From NCBI GenBank assembly GCA_026387055.1, contig JAPLML010000468.1, forward strand, positions 1 through 15,475: a stretch of DNA of 15,475 bases, given 5' to 3'. This document shows, one piece after another, positions 1 through 7,667 of the stretch. The notes under the pieces were generated by a model that was not told where the DNA came from, did no database searches, and saw nothing but the letters and a program-made list of their open reading frames with translations. The position numbers and the translations under genes were made by a program. The number at the start of each line of letters is the position of its first letter. The stretch's first letter is position 1. The stretch comes from Planctomycetota bacterium. GTDB taxonomy: Bacteria > Planctomycetota > Phycisphaerae > FEN-1346.

Positions 1-1
1 C

Positions 2-787
2 AGCCGCACGCGCGGGCTCTTCCTGGTCACCGGGCCGACGGGGTCGGGCAAGACGACCACCCTGGCCTCGATGGTCAACTACATCAACGAGAACTTCGAC
101 CGGCACATCATTACCGTGGAAGAGCCGATCGAGTACTACCACGTGCACAAGAAGTCCATCATCAACCAGCGCGAGCTCGGGACGGACGTCATCAGCTTCG
201 AGGAGGCGGTGCGGCGGGCCCTGCGCGCCGACCCGGACGTCATCCTGGTCGGCGAAATGCGCGACCTGCACACGATGGAGGCGGCCATCCGGGCCGCCGA
301 GACGGGCCACCTCGTTTTCTCCACGCTCCACACCACGGGCGCCGCCGGGACGGTCAACCGCATCGTCGACGCGTTCCCGCCGGAACAGAAGGACATGATC
401 CGGGTGCAGCTGGCGAGCTCGCTGATGGCCGTCATCTCGCAGACGCTCGTGCCCCGCATCGACATGCCGGGGCGGATCGCGGCCTACGAGTTCATGATGA
501 TCACGCCGGCCGCCCAGAACCTTATCCGCAAGAACGAGCCCTACCGCCTGGAGTCGTTCATTCAGACCGGGCGCAAGTGGGGGATGCAGCTCCTCGACGA
601 TTCGCTGTGGGGGCTCTACACGCGCGGCATCATCGCGGTGGAAGAGATGCTGGAGCGGGGGCAGCGCCGCGAGGAACTGGAGCAGAAACTCATGGCGACG
701 TCCGAAGGGCGCGACGCCCTCAAGCGCGTCGGCGGGCCGTTGGATGAGGCCGACCTCGCCAAGTTCCAGAAGATGGCGCCCCGTTAA
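2..787 (+). CDS. pilT: Type IV pilus retraction ATPase PilT, 5'-truncated
   Basis: PilT is a cytoplasmic hexameric ATPase that depolymerises type IV pili at the inner-membrane platform. The reading frame is open from base 2, so the N-terminal PAS-like domain is lost beyond the window edge; about 261 codons remain. Visible motifs are the Walker A GPTGSGKT (nt 32-55), the Asp box TVEEPIEYYH, the Walker B region DPDVILVGEMRD and the His-box segment TGHLVFSTLHTTGAA. The C-terminus carries AAQNLIRKNE, matching the AIRNLIRE box that separates PilT/PilU from PilB, and the family-typical TGRKWGMQLLDDSL. It lacks the four-cysteine zinc motif of PilB/GspE. The next gene, the assembly ATPase, begins 32 bases downstream, so the two antagonistic motors are probably co-transcribed. 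PilU is the main alternative. Confidence 0.93.
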   Translation, partial: SRTRGLFLVTGPTGSGKTTTLASMVNYINENFDRHIITVEEPIEYYHVHKKSIINQRELGTDVISFEEAVRRALRADPDVILVGEMRDLHTMEAAIRAAETGHLVFSTLHTTGAAGTVNRIVDAFPPEQKDMIRVQLASSLMAVISQTLVPRIDMPGRIAAYEFMMITPAAQNLIRKNEPYRLESFIQTGRKWGMQLLDDSLWGLYTRGIIAVEEMLERGQRREELEQKLMATSEGRDALKRVGGPLDEADLAKFQKMAPR

Positions 788-819
788 CGTGGAACCACGC
801 CAGTCGGAGAACGAGGCTT

Positions 820-2787
820 GTGAGCCGAGCATCGGGAAAAGATGACCTGCCGCAGACGCCGAAGCCGCGGCTGAACGGGCAGCCCGCCCAGCCCCGGGCG
901 GGAGCACGGGGTGAGCCGCCTCGGACCTCTCCCGCCGCTTCCACCTTGGGCACGAAGCCTGCCGTGGCGGGCGCGAAGCCGCCCCTGCCCGGTGCGAAGC
1001 CGCCCCTGCCGGGTGCGAAGTCGCCCCTGCCGGGCGCGAAGTCTCCCGAGGCGGCCGCCCCGAAGAAGCGCCGCGAGGACATGAGGATCCCTGTTCAGAA
1101 GCAACTCGGCCAGATCCTTCTCGAATTCAAGAAGGTCACGCCTGAGCAACTCAGCGAGGCGGTCGGCCTGAAGAAGCAGCGCGGCGGCGCCATCGGCGCC
1201 GTCCTGGTTGACCTCGGCTACTGCGAGCAGGGCGACATTTCCATGGCCCTGGCGGTCCAGGCCGGCATGGAGCGGGTGGAGCTCGACGAACTGGAGATTC
1301 CGCCCGATGTCGTCGAGAAGATGGACTCGATGACGGCCCGCTGCTACAACGTGGTGCCGATCGAGTTCGACGCGGGCCGGCTGCGGGTCGCGATGGCCGT
1401 CCCCACGAACTTCCGGGCCCTCGACGAACTCCACATGCTCCTGGGGTTCGAGATCGAGGCCGCCCTGGCGGACCCGGCGGCCCTCGTCCGCGCCCTCGAC
1501 AAGTATTACGCCCACGCCGAGTCGGTCGAGGCGGTCATCAGCGAACTGGACTCAACCGCCGAGTGGATCGCCGAGCACGAGGAGACGATCGATCTGGAAG
1601 ACATCCGGGCGATGAGCGAGAGCCAGCCCGTCAAGAAGCTGCTGAACCTCGTCTTGCTCCAGGCCATTCGCGACAAGGCCTCCGACATTCACTTCGAGCC
1701 GTTCGAAGACGACTTCAAGATGCGGTACCGGATCGACGGCGTGCTGTACGAGATGGTGCCGCCGCCCCGCCACATTGCGCTGGCCGTGGCGAGCCGCATC
1801 AAGGTCATGGCCAACCTGGACATCGCCGAGCGCCGCGTGCCGCAGGACGGCCGCATCGAGCTGACCGTGGGCGGCAAGCCCGTGGACCTGCGTATCTCGG
1901 TCCTGCCGACCATGTTCGGCGAGAGCGTGGTCATGCGCGTGCTGGACCGCACGCAGGTCGAGCTTGACATCACGAAGGTGGGCCTGCGCGACGACGAGCA
2001 GCGCGTCATCGACGAGCTGATCCACCTCCCCAACGGCATCGTGATCGTCACCGGGCCGACCGGCTGCGGCAAGACCACGACCCTGTACTCGGCCCTCTCG
2101 GCCATCAACACCGTTGACGTTAAGATCATCACGACCGAGGACCCGGTGGAGTACGACATCGAAGGCCTGGTGCAGGTTCAGATGAACGCGGACATCGGCC
2201 TGACGTTCGCGCGGTGCCTGAGGCACATCCTGCGGCAGGACCCGGACATCATCCTGGTCGGCGAGATCCGCGACCTCGAGACGGCCCAGATCGCCATCCA
2301 CTCGTCGCTGACCGGCCACCTGGTCTTCTCGACCCTTCACACGAACGACGCGCCCACGGCCATCACGCGCCTCTTGGACCTGGGGCTGGAGCCGTACCTG
2401 GTGACGGCGACGCTCGAAGCGGTGGTCGCCCAGCGCCTGGTGCGCCGCATCTGCACGAACTGCCGGGCCGAGTTCGAGCCGACCGAGGAGATGCTCTGGG
2501 AACTTCAGCTTACGCCCGAGGAGGTCCGCGGCCGCACCTTCTTCTTCGGGCGCGGCTGCGAGCTGTGCAACAACACGGGCTACAAGGGCCGGACGGGCCT
2601 CTTCGAGATCATGCACATCGACGACTCCCTGCGCGACCTGATCATGCACGGGGCCTCGACGAACGTCATCCGAGACGAGGCGCGGAAGCGCGGCATGAGG
2701 GCGCTGCGCGATGCCGGCCTCATGGGCATTTACGACGGCATTACGACGATCGAGGAAGTCATTCGGGCCACCGTGACGGAGAGTTAG
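820..2787 (+). CDS. pilB: Type IV pilus / type II secretion assembly ATPase (PilB/GspE family)
   Basis: A cytoplasmic ATPase that powers pilus or pseudopilus extension, 655 residues. The GTG start has GGAG at 806-809 upstream. Residues 1-85 are a Pro/Ala/Lys-rich extension with four GAKxPLP-type heptads (51-78). A MshEN/T2SSE N-terminal domain follows (about 87-235). The catalytic part has Walker A GPTGCGKT (412-419), Asp box TTEDPVEYD, Walker B DPDIILVGEIRD (474-485) and HLVFSTLHTND. A zinc-binding tetracysteine, CTNC (545/548) with CELC (580/583), is diagnostic of PilB/GspE rather than PilT. Lying between pilT and pilC, it most likely serves a type IV pilus-like machine. The sequence alone does not separate PilB from GspE, but the adjacent pilT favours PilB. 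Confidence 0.95.
   Translation: MSRASGKDDLPQTPKPRLNGQPAQPRAGARGEPPRTSPAASTLGTKPAVAGAKPPLPGAKPPLPGAKSPLPGAKSPEAAAPKKRREDMRIPVQKQLGQILLEFKKVTPEQLSEAVGLKKQRGGAIGAVLVDLGYCEQGDISMALAVQAGMERVELDELEIPPDVVEKMDSMTARCYNVVPIEFDAGRLRVAMAVPTNFRALDELHMLLGFEIEAALADPAALVRALDKYYAHAESVEAVISELDSTAEWIAEHEETIDLEDIRAMSESQPVKKLLNLVLLQAIRDKASDIHFEPFEDDFKMRYRIDGVLYEMVPPPRHIALAVASRIKVMANLDIAERRVPQDGRIELTVGGKPVDLRISVLPTMFGESVVMRVLDRTQVELDITKVGLRDDEQRVIDELIHLPNGIVIVTGPTGCGKTTTLYSALSAINTVDVKIITTEDPVEYDIEGLVQVQMNADIGLTFARCLRHILRQDPDIILVGEIRDLETAQIAIHSSLTGHLVFSTLHTNDAPTAITRLLDLGLEPYLVTATLEAVVAQRLVRRICTNCRAEFEPTEEMLWELQLTPEEVRGRTFFFGRGCELCNNTGYKGRTGLFEIMHIDDSLRDLIMHGASTNVIRDEARKRGMRALRDAGLMGIYDGITTIEEVIRATVTES
970..1053 (+). 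repeat. Four 21-bp tandem repeats in the pilB N-terminal linker
   Basis: Four in-frame 21-base units at 970-990, 991-1011, 1012-1032 and 1033-1053 encode GAKPPLP, GAKPPLP, GAKSPLP and GAKSPEA. Units 1-3 differ from each other at only a few positions; the fourth has diverged at its 3' end. They give a positively charged, proline-rich flexible linker ahead of the MshEN domain. Because each unit is a whole number of codons, copy number could vary without a frameshift. Confidence 0.9.
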
Positions 2788-2816
2788 GGCGCCCGGCGCG
2801 AAAAGGAGGTTTGACG

Positions 2817-4064
2817 ATGCCGGTATTCCAGTACGAAGCCATGGACGCGAAGGGGCAGGAGGTCCGGGCCGAGATCGAGGCCACCAGCCAGGAGGAGGCC
2901 ATCACCAAGATCCGGGCCCTCGGCCACTTCCCCACCCAGGTCCGCTCCAAGGGGAAACGCGCGGCCGTCGCGGCCGCAGGGCCCAAGAAGAAGGGCAAGG
3001 CATTCACCATCGGCCGCGTCGGCGGCAAGCAACTGACGCAGTTCACGCGCCAGATGTCCACCCTTCAGGACGCCGGCCTGCCCATCCTGCGAAGCCTCCG
3101 CATCCTCGAGGACCAGACGAAGCCCGGCGTCCTCAAGAACGCCCTCCAGGACATCGTTGAGGACGTCGAGGCCGGCTCGACCCTCTCGGAGGCCATGGAG
3201 AAGCACCCCAAAGCCTTCGACAACCTCTACGTGCACACGGTCCGGGCCGGCGAGGCCGGCGGCGTGCTCGACCAGATTCTCCGCAAGCTCGCCGAGTTCA
3301 TGGAAAAGTCCATGGCCTTGAAGCGCGGCATCGTCGGCGCCATGGTCTACCCGGTCATGGTCATCACGGTGGCGGTCATCATCCTGATCGCCATCATGTT
3401 CTTCATTGTGCCGAAGTTCAAAGAGATCTTCGAGAAGTTTGACATCCCCGAGGGCCTGCCCGTGCCGACCCAGGTCCTGATCGACGTTTCCGAGACGGTG
3501 GGCCGGTTCTGGTATGTGCTGCCGAGCATTCCGTTCGGCATCTGGGTCATCTTCCGGTTCATGAAGGCCAGCAAGGGCGGGCGGTACGCCATCGAGTGGA
3601 TGATGATGCAGTTGCCGATCATGGGCAGCATCGTGAACCGCCAGGCGATCGCCCGGTTCGCCCGGACGCTCGGCGTGCTGATCGCCTCCGGCGTGCCGAT
3701 CCTCGAGGCCCTGAACATCACCCGCCAGACGGTCGGCAACGAGGTGGTCTCGCGGGCGCTCGGGCAGGTCCACGACTCGATCCGCGAGGGTGAGAGCATC
3801 GCGGGCCCCCTGCGCGCGAGCGGCGTCGTCGACCCCATTGTTGTCAACATGGTCGACGTCGGCGAGGAAACCGGCGAACTCGACAAGATGCTCATCAAGG
3901 TTGCCGACACCTACGACGAGGAGGTCGACCACCTGGTCGGCAGCCTCGTCAGCGCCCTGGAACCCGTGATGATTATCTTCCTGGGCGGCACGATCGGCTT
4001 CATCGTGATCGCGCTGTTCCTGCCGCTCGTGAAACTGATCCAGTCGGTCGGCTCGCGGAAATAG
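2817..4064 (+). CDS. pilC: Inner-membrane platform protein (PilC/GspF family)
   Basis: The polytopic inner-membrane platform on which the PilB and PilT motors act to add or remove pilin subunits; 415 residues, normal for the family. The start is ATG 2817, with a strong AAGGAGGT ribosome site at 2803-2810; the frame is open further upstream but that part lies inside pilB. The N-terminus MPVFQYEAMDAKG is typical. Two GspF domains are seen: the first around residues 75-195 (LTQFTRQMSTLQDAGLPILR), the second around 275-405 (IARFARTLGVLIASGVPILE, then GEETGELDKML). Predicted membrane helices lie at about 173-199, 229-249 and 381-408. It starts 29 bases after pilB and is followed 25 bases later by the first prepilin, a conserved order. 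Confidence 0.95.
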   Translation: MPVFQYEAMDAKGQEVRAEIEATSQEEAITKIRALGHFPTQVRSKGKRAAVAAAGPKKKGKAFTIGRVGGKQLTQFTRQMSTLQDAGLPILRSLRILEDQTKPGVLKNALQDIVEDVEAGSTLSEAMEKHPKAFDNLYVHTVRAGEAGGVLDQILRKLAEFMEKSMALKRGIVGAMVYPVMVITVAVIILIAIMFFIVPKFKEIFEKFDIPEGLPVPTQVLIDVSETVGRFWYVLPSIPFGIWVIFRFMKASKGGRYAIEWMMMQLPIMGSIVNRQAIARFARTLGVLIASGVPILEALNITRQTVGNEVVSRALGQVHDSIREGESIAGPLRASGVVDPIVVNMVDVGEETGELDKMLIKVADTYDEEVDHLVGSLVSALEPVMIIFLGGTIGFIVIALFLPLVKLIQSVGSRK

Positions 4065-4089
4065 GCGCCGGCGGCGCGAGGAGGGCGGT

Positions 4090-5007
4090 ATGCCCAGGCC
4101 AAGACACGCACGCGGGTTCACCTTGATCGAGCTGCTGGTGGTGATGGCGATCATCGGCCTCCTGATGACGCTCCTCGTGCCGACCATTACGTCGGCCCAA
4201 CGGCAGGTCCAGCGGCTCCAGACCGGCTCGATCATCAAGGACCTCGCCATCGGCCTGGAGGACTTCAAGAAGGACTTCGGCGATTACCCGCCCAGCCGGC
4301 CCTCCTGCTACTTCGGCGGCAGCATCCAGCCCGCGGTGCCCTTCAAGATTCTGGCCGGCGAAAAGGACGTCGCACGCGGCGATATGGGCACGGGCGCCGC
4401 CAACCTGATCTACTACCTGGCCGGGCCGGACCGGACCGGGTGGGGCACGAACGCCGGCGGCACGATGCCTTTCGGCGGGGCCCCCCAGCGGACCTTCGGG
4501 CCCTATTACCAGTGTGAAGAGGAAGGCGTGCGGTACGAGACCGTCAACGTCCGGGGCACGCAGAAGTACATCCCCGTCGGGTTCCTGGACGTTTACAAGC
4601 CGGCCGGGGTCATCCTCTACCTGAAGAGCTACAAGCGAGAGATGCTGGATTCGGTAGGCAACAAGTTTGTGATCCAGGCCTATGACCCGACCGACAACAA
4701 CCGTCCGGATCTCCTGACCAACCTGCGCGACCCCAACTACGCCAAGTACAACTACGGCGAGACGGGCACCAAGCCGCAGCAGACCATGTTCGACTATGCC
4801 GTCGGCGTCTGGAGTAGGACAGGCACGCGGAGGGCCGAGATCAAGCGGTACTCAAGCCAGAACTACATGCTCATCTCGCCGGGCCCCGACCACCGGTACG
4901 GGTATGTGAACGCGGCCACGCTCGAGGCCTGCGACCCGGACTCCGACTCTAACCCGAACAGCGCCGACAGCGCTCTGTGCGACGATATCACGAATTGGGA
5001 AAAATAA
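4090..5007 (+). CDS. Prepilin-like protein 1 (GspG-like major pseudopilin candidate)
   Basis: A type IV prepilin-family protein of 305 residues. AGGAGG (4079-4084) sits five bases before the ATG. The class III leader MPRPRHARG is followed by the processing site G9|F10 and the motif FTLIELLVVMAIIG with Glu at mature position 5, then the hydrophobic helix used for polymerisation. The C-terminus carries LISPGPDHRYG (from residue 261) and CDDITNW (from 297), resembling the GspG calcium loop ending in DI-x-x-W, so a calcium-stabilised globular domain is inferred. Several cysteines (including in YQCEEE, EACDPD and LCDD) could form disulfides outside the cytoplasm. At about 300 residues it is roughly twice the length of a classical GspG. 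The following gene is a paralogue. Confidence 0.9.
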   Translation: MPRPRHARGFTLIELLVVMAIIGLLMTLLVPTITSAQRQVQRLQTGSIIKDLAIGLEDFKKDFGDYPPSRPSCYFGGSIQPAVPFKILAGEKDVARGDMGTGAANLIYYLAGPDRTGWGTNAGGTMPFGGAPQRTFGPYYQCEEEGVRYETVNVRGTQKYIPVGFLDVYKPAGVILYLKSYKREMLDSVGNKFVIQAYDPTDNNRPDLLTNLRDPNYAKYNYGETGTKPQQTMFDYAVGVWSRTGTRRAEIKRYSSQNYMLISPGPDHRYGYVNAATLEACDPDSDSNPNSADSALCDDITNWEK

Positions 5008-5053
5008 CCTCGCCGGCGGAACGGGCGGAAGCGCGAGGAGAAAGGTGGCGGCC

Positions 5054-5914
5054 ATGAAACGTCTCGCCAGCGCCTGCCGCGCAGCGGCCGGCGGGTTCAC
5101 GCTCGTGGAGTTGCTCGTCGTCATGGGGATCATCGGCCTCCTCGTCGGCCTGCTGATCCCGGCGGTCAACTACGCCATCACGGCGGGCCGGGTCGCCGCC
5201 ACCAAGAACACCATTTCGGGTCTCGCCTCCGGGCTGTACACGTTCAAGGCCGACTGGAGCATGTTCCCGCCGAGCAGCAAGCGGAAGCCGGGCCGCATCG
5301 GCGCCGAGAGCCAGTATGATTGGCAGTACGGGTATCAGAGCCTGGCGCTGTACCTGATCGGTCCGCAGGGCAACGGATGGGGGGCGGGCGCCGGCAAGCG
5401 CAGCCCGTTCGACTCGATCGCCGTCGCCCAGTTTGGGCCTTACTTCCAGGCGGAACAAGGGGCCAACATCGCCGCCGTCCGCGACAACTTCCCCCTGACC
5501 CAACAGACCCTGATCTCAGGCACGACCACCCGGAGCGGCGCCGGCTGCATTCTCTACTTCCGCTTTGAACCCCAAGAATCCTCCAGCGCACTGGCCAGTT
5601 CGCCCGAGTTCAGGAACATCGCGGGCCTGCTGGATTACCAGGACAACCCCGCCGGGGGCCAAATCCGCAACATCTCGGAGGGGTTCGACACCGAGTACCA
5701 TTTCGCGAAGTCCGTGGCCGCCCCGTCGGTTCAGTCCGGCACGAAAGTCCTGCCGGGCCGCTGGCGAAGCGAGGATTTCGTGCTCATCTCCTCCGGCGCC
5801 GATCGGTTCTTCGGCCACGTCAAGATCGGGGCCGACGGCAAGCCTCAGGCCATCCGCTCCGGCGACGACATGAGTGATTTCTTCTGTGACGACGTCACCA
5901 GCTTCGGCAAGTAG
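5054..5914 (+). CDS. Prepilin-like protein 2 (paralogue of prepilin 1)
   Basis: A second prepilin-family protein, 286 residues from ATG 5054; an in-frame GTG at 5045 would add three residues and either start could be used (AGGAG at 5036-5040, AAAGG at 5041-5045). The leader ends AAAGG with cleavage at G14|F15, then FTLVELLVVMGIIG with Glu at mature +5. It shares with prepilin 1 the segments GPxxxGWG, FGPYxQ, LISxGxDRxxG (from residue 244) and a terminal CDDxT (from 278), in the same order. This points to an old gene duplication and a GspG-like fold with the C-terminal aspartate loop. It is probably co-assembled with prepilin 1 or an alternative major subunit. No other function can be assigned. 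Confidence 0.9.
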   Translation: MKRLASACRAAAGGFTLVELLVVMGIIGLLVGLLIPAVNYAITAGRVAATKNTISGLASGLYTFKADWSMFPPSSKRKPGRIGAESQYDWQYGYQSLALYLIGPQGNGWGAGAGKRSPFDSIAVAQFGPYFQAEQGANIAAVRDNFPLTQQTLISGTTTRSGAGCILYFRFEPQESSSALASSPEFRNIAGLLDYQDNPAGGQIRNISEGFDTEYHFAKSVAAPSVQSGTKVLPGRWRSEDFVLISSGADRFFGHVKIGADGKPQAIRSGDDMSDFFCDDVTSFGK

Positions 5915-5932
5915 CCTTCGAAAGGAAAGCCG

Positions 5933-6604
5933 ATGCGCTTCAGCATAGGCAGCCCCAAGGGCGACCCGCCACGCGCCTTCACGCTGGTCGAGCTCTTGAC
6001 CGTGATCGCCATTATCGCCATCCTCATGAGCCTGATCGTCGGCGCGTTCACCGGGTTCAAGGGCCGCGTCGCCCGCGAGAACACGGGCCTGATGTTCCGG
6101 GCCCTGGAATCCGCCCTCCAGGCGTACTACCGCGATTGGGGGGCGTACCCCTATTTTGAGGAAGTGGTGATCAAGGTGAAAGTGCCCGATCCCTCTAACC
6201 CGGGTTCCACCAAGGATAAGGACGAGCGGGTCATGGACCAGGTGTCGGATACCCTCATCCCGCCGGGAGGCTCCAAGGACCTGGAGGCGATGGGAATCCT
6301 CTACGCGGCCCTCAACGCGCGGATGCGCAACGGACCCTACATGCCGGGTTCGTCGTCGCAGACGGTCGAGATCATGGTGTCGACGGGGGGCCGGGCGTAT
6401 CCTGTCATGGTCTACGCCGACGGGTGGGGGCGCCCGATCATGTACGGGCCGCCGCTGCAGAACCCCAACCCCGCGGATGGTTCGAGGCCGACGCTGCCGC
6501 GCCTGGAGTCTCGGGGGGGCGACGAGTTCGACAAGGGCGACAATCTCAAAAACTACAATTACGATCAGTCCCTGGAAGAGCTTAACTGGTATAGGCGGAA
6601 CTGA
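5933..6604 (+). CDS. Prepilin-like protein 3
   Basis: A prepilin-family protein of 223 residues; the ATG is preceded by AAAGGAAAG (5921-5929). A 15-residue leader ends in Ala rather than Gly (A15|F16), followed by FTLVELLTVIAIIAIL with Glu at mature +5. The globular part has YYRDWGAYPYFEE and YADGWGRPIMYGPP, recalling the GAYP and D-x-WG-x-P-x-x-Y segments of GspG-type pseudopilins, but the terminal CDDxT motif of prepilins 1 and 2 is missing. It begins 18 bases after prepilin 2. It is probably a minor subunit of the same fibre. The exact role is inferred only from position and leader. Confidence 0.88.
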   Translation: MRFSIGSPKGDPPRAFTLVELLTVIAIIAILMSLIVGAFTGFKGRVARENTGLMFRALESALQAYYRDWGAYPYFEEVVIKVKVPDPSNPGSTKDKDERVMDQVSDTLIPPGGSKDLEAMGILYAALNARMRNGPYMPGSSSQTVEIMVSTGGRAYPVMVYADGWGRPIMYGPPLQNPNPADGSRPTLPRLESRGGDEFDKGDNLKNYNYDQSLEELNWYRRN

Positions 6605-6620
6605 AACGCGAGGGCATCGC

Positions 6621-7304
6621 ATGCGAACCCGGAAGGCGTTTACGTTGATCGAAATGCTCGCGGTCATCGGGATCATGCTCGTCCTGATGGTGGCGGCCTT
6701 CGGGGCCTTCAACCTGTTCGCCGAGCGGTTGGGGCCCGATGAGGCCGTCGCCTCACTCCAGGGCATCCTCAACGGGGCCCGCGGTTACGGCGCGTCCAAT
6801 GGCGTGGCCACCCGCGTAGAGTTCAGCCTCAACCTGGATCCCGCTGAGAGGAAGCCCGTGATGCAGGACGGCACGGTCGTGACGATCAAGTACCTCCCCC
6901 CGGCGGGCAATTCCCAGTCCGCCGCGGATTGGCGGGAGATTCCGGGCATAAGCCGCCTGACGATGGGCAACGGCATCATCGTCATCAAGGGCATTCCGGC
7001 CACGACCGGGGTGACCGCCCCCACGAGCACGGGGTCCGCCCAGGCCGCCCAATGGAGAAGCTACGAGGGGCAGCTCCTGAAGAAGGTCAACGACACCGTG
7101 TTGCCCCTGAGGGTGACACCCCCCTGGCCCTACATCGAGTTCGACCCGATCGGATACCTCGTCGAGAGTCTCCCCGATTCGACCCAGAACGGCATGGCCG
7201 ACGTGCAGGGCCTGACGGTCGTGCAGGTGGTCGGCAATCAGGTGACGCAATACCGGTTCTTCCTGTTGAACGCGCACTCGGGCACGCGCCTCGACTTTGA
7301 GTAG
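6621..7304 (+). CDS. Prepilin-like protein 4 (GspH/FimT-like minor pseudopilin)
   Basis: A prepilin-family protein of 227 residues. ATG 6621 is chosen because a six-residue leader MRTRKA directly precedes FTLIEMLAVIGIMLVL (Glu at mature +5); the frame is open upstream, but that part overlaps prepilin 3. A GAGGG site (6610-6614) lies upstream. The residue at -1 is Ala. Shortly after the hydrophobic helix comes EAVASLQGILNGARGYGASNG, which resembles the start of GspH/FimT pseudopilins (a helix ending in AR followed by small residues). It lacks the GspG-like C-terminus. It probably acts as a minor tip or initiation subunit. The hypA gene follows after only 18 bases with no visible terminator. 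Confidence 0.88.
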   Translation: MRTRKAFTLIEMLAVIGIMLVLMVAAFGAFNLFAERLGPDEAVASLQGILNGARGYGASNGVATRVEFSLNLDPAERKPVMQDGTVVTIKYLPPAGNSQSAADWREIPGISRLTMGNGIIVIKGIPATTGVTAPTSTGSAQAAQWRSYEGQLLKKVNDTVLPLRVTPPWPYIEFDPIGYLVESLPDSTQNGMADVQGLTVVQVVGNQVTQYRFFLLNAHSGTRLDFE

Positions 7305-7312
7305 GCGTTGGC

Positions 7313-7320
7313 GGAGGAGG
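7313..7320 (+). promoter_or_regulatory. Ribosome binding site deciding the hypA start
   Basis: GGAGGAGG ends two bases before GTG 7323. With its first GGAG taken as the core, the spacing is six bases. An upstream in-frame TTG at 7308 would place this site inside the gene, so GTG 7323, which yields the family-defining Met-His-Glu N-terminus, is preferred. Confidence 0.7.
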
Positions 7321-7322
7321 TC

Positions 7323-7664
7323 GTGCACGAGGTCGCGCTAGCCCAGGCCCTCTGGCGCCAGGTCGTCTCCGAGATGGCGCGGCACGAGGGCCGGCGCCTC
7401 CTCGCCCTGGACGTGGTGGTCGGCGCATGGAGCGGGGCCGATCCGGAGTCGCTCGAGTTCGCCCTCGGCCTCCTGATCGCCGACTCCCGCTGGCCCGACG
7501 CCCGGGTCCGCCTCCGCCGCGAACCTCTCGCCCTCGTCTGCTGCGCGTGCGGCCGCGAGTTCCAGCCCGAGGAGCTGAACCTGGTCTGTCCCGGCTGCGG
7601 CGGGCTTGACGTGGATCCGGTCCGCGGGCGGGAATTGCGTTTGGAATCCCTGGAGATCGAGTGA
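7323..7664 (+). CDS. hypA: Hydrogenase nickel insertion protein HypA
   Basis: HypA is a small cytoplasmic nickel- and zinc-binding chaperone that, with HypB, delivers nickel to the large subunit of [NiFe]-hydrogenases and in some bacteria to urease. The 113-residue product is the usual length. The GTG start gives M-H-E, where His2 is the known nickel ligand. The structural zinc site is visible as CCAC (C73/C76) and CPGC (C89/C92). The sequence MHEVALAQALWRQVV matches the family N-terminal helix. It follows the prepilin genes by 18 bases and precedes hypB by three, so it is probably translated from the same message. No hydrogenase structural gene or hypC-F is seen in the window. Confidence 0.93.
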   Translation: MHEVALAQALWRQVVSEMARHEGRRLLALDVVVGAWSGADPESLEFALGLLIADSRWPDARVRLRREPLALVCCACGREFQPEELNLVCPGCGGLDVDPVRGRELRLESLEIE

Positions 7665-7667
7665 CCT

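Noticed and set aside
2214..2816. An upstream extension of pilC into pilB
   Set aside because: The extension is Pro/Arg/His-rich shadow sequence; the family-typical N-terminus begins at ATG 2817 right after a strong ribosome site.
2784..4268. A 494-codon minus-strand open frame opposite pilC
   Set aside because: Low-complexity Asp/His/Arg-rich translation without domain motifs; the plus-strand frame encodes an unmistakable PilC.
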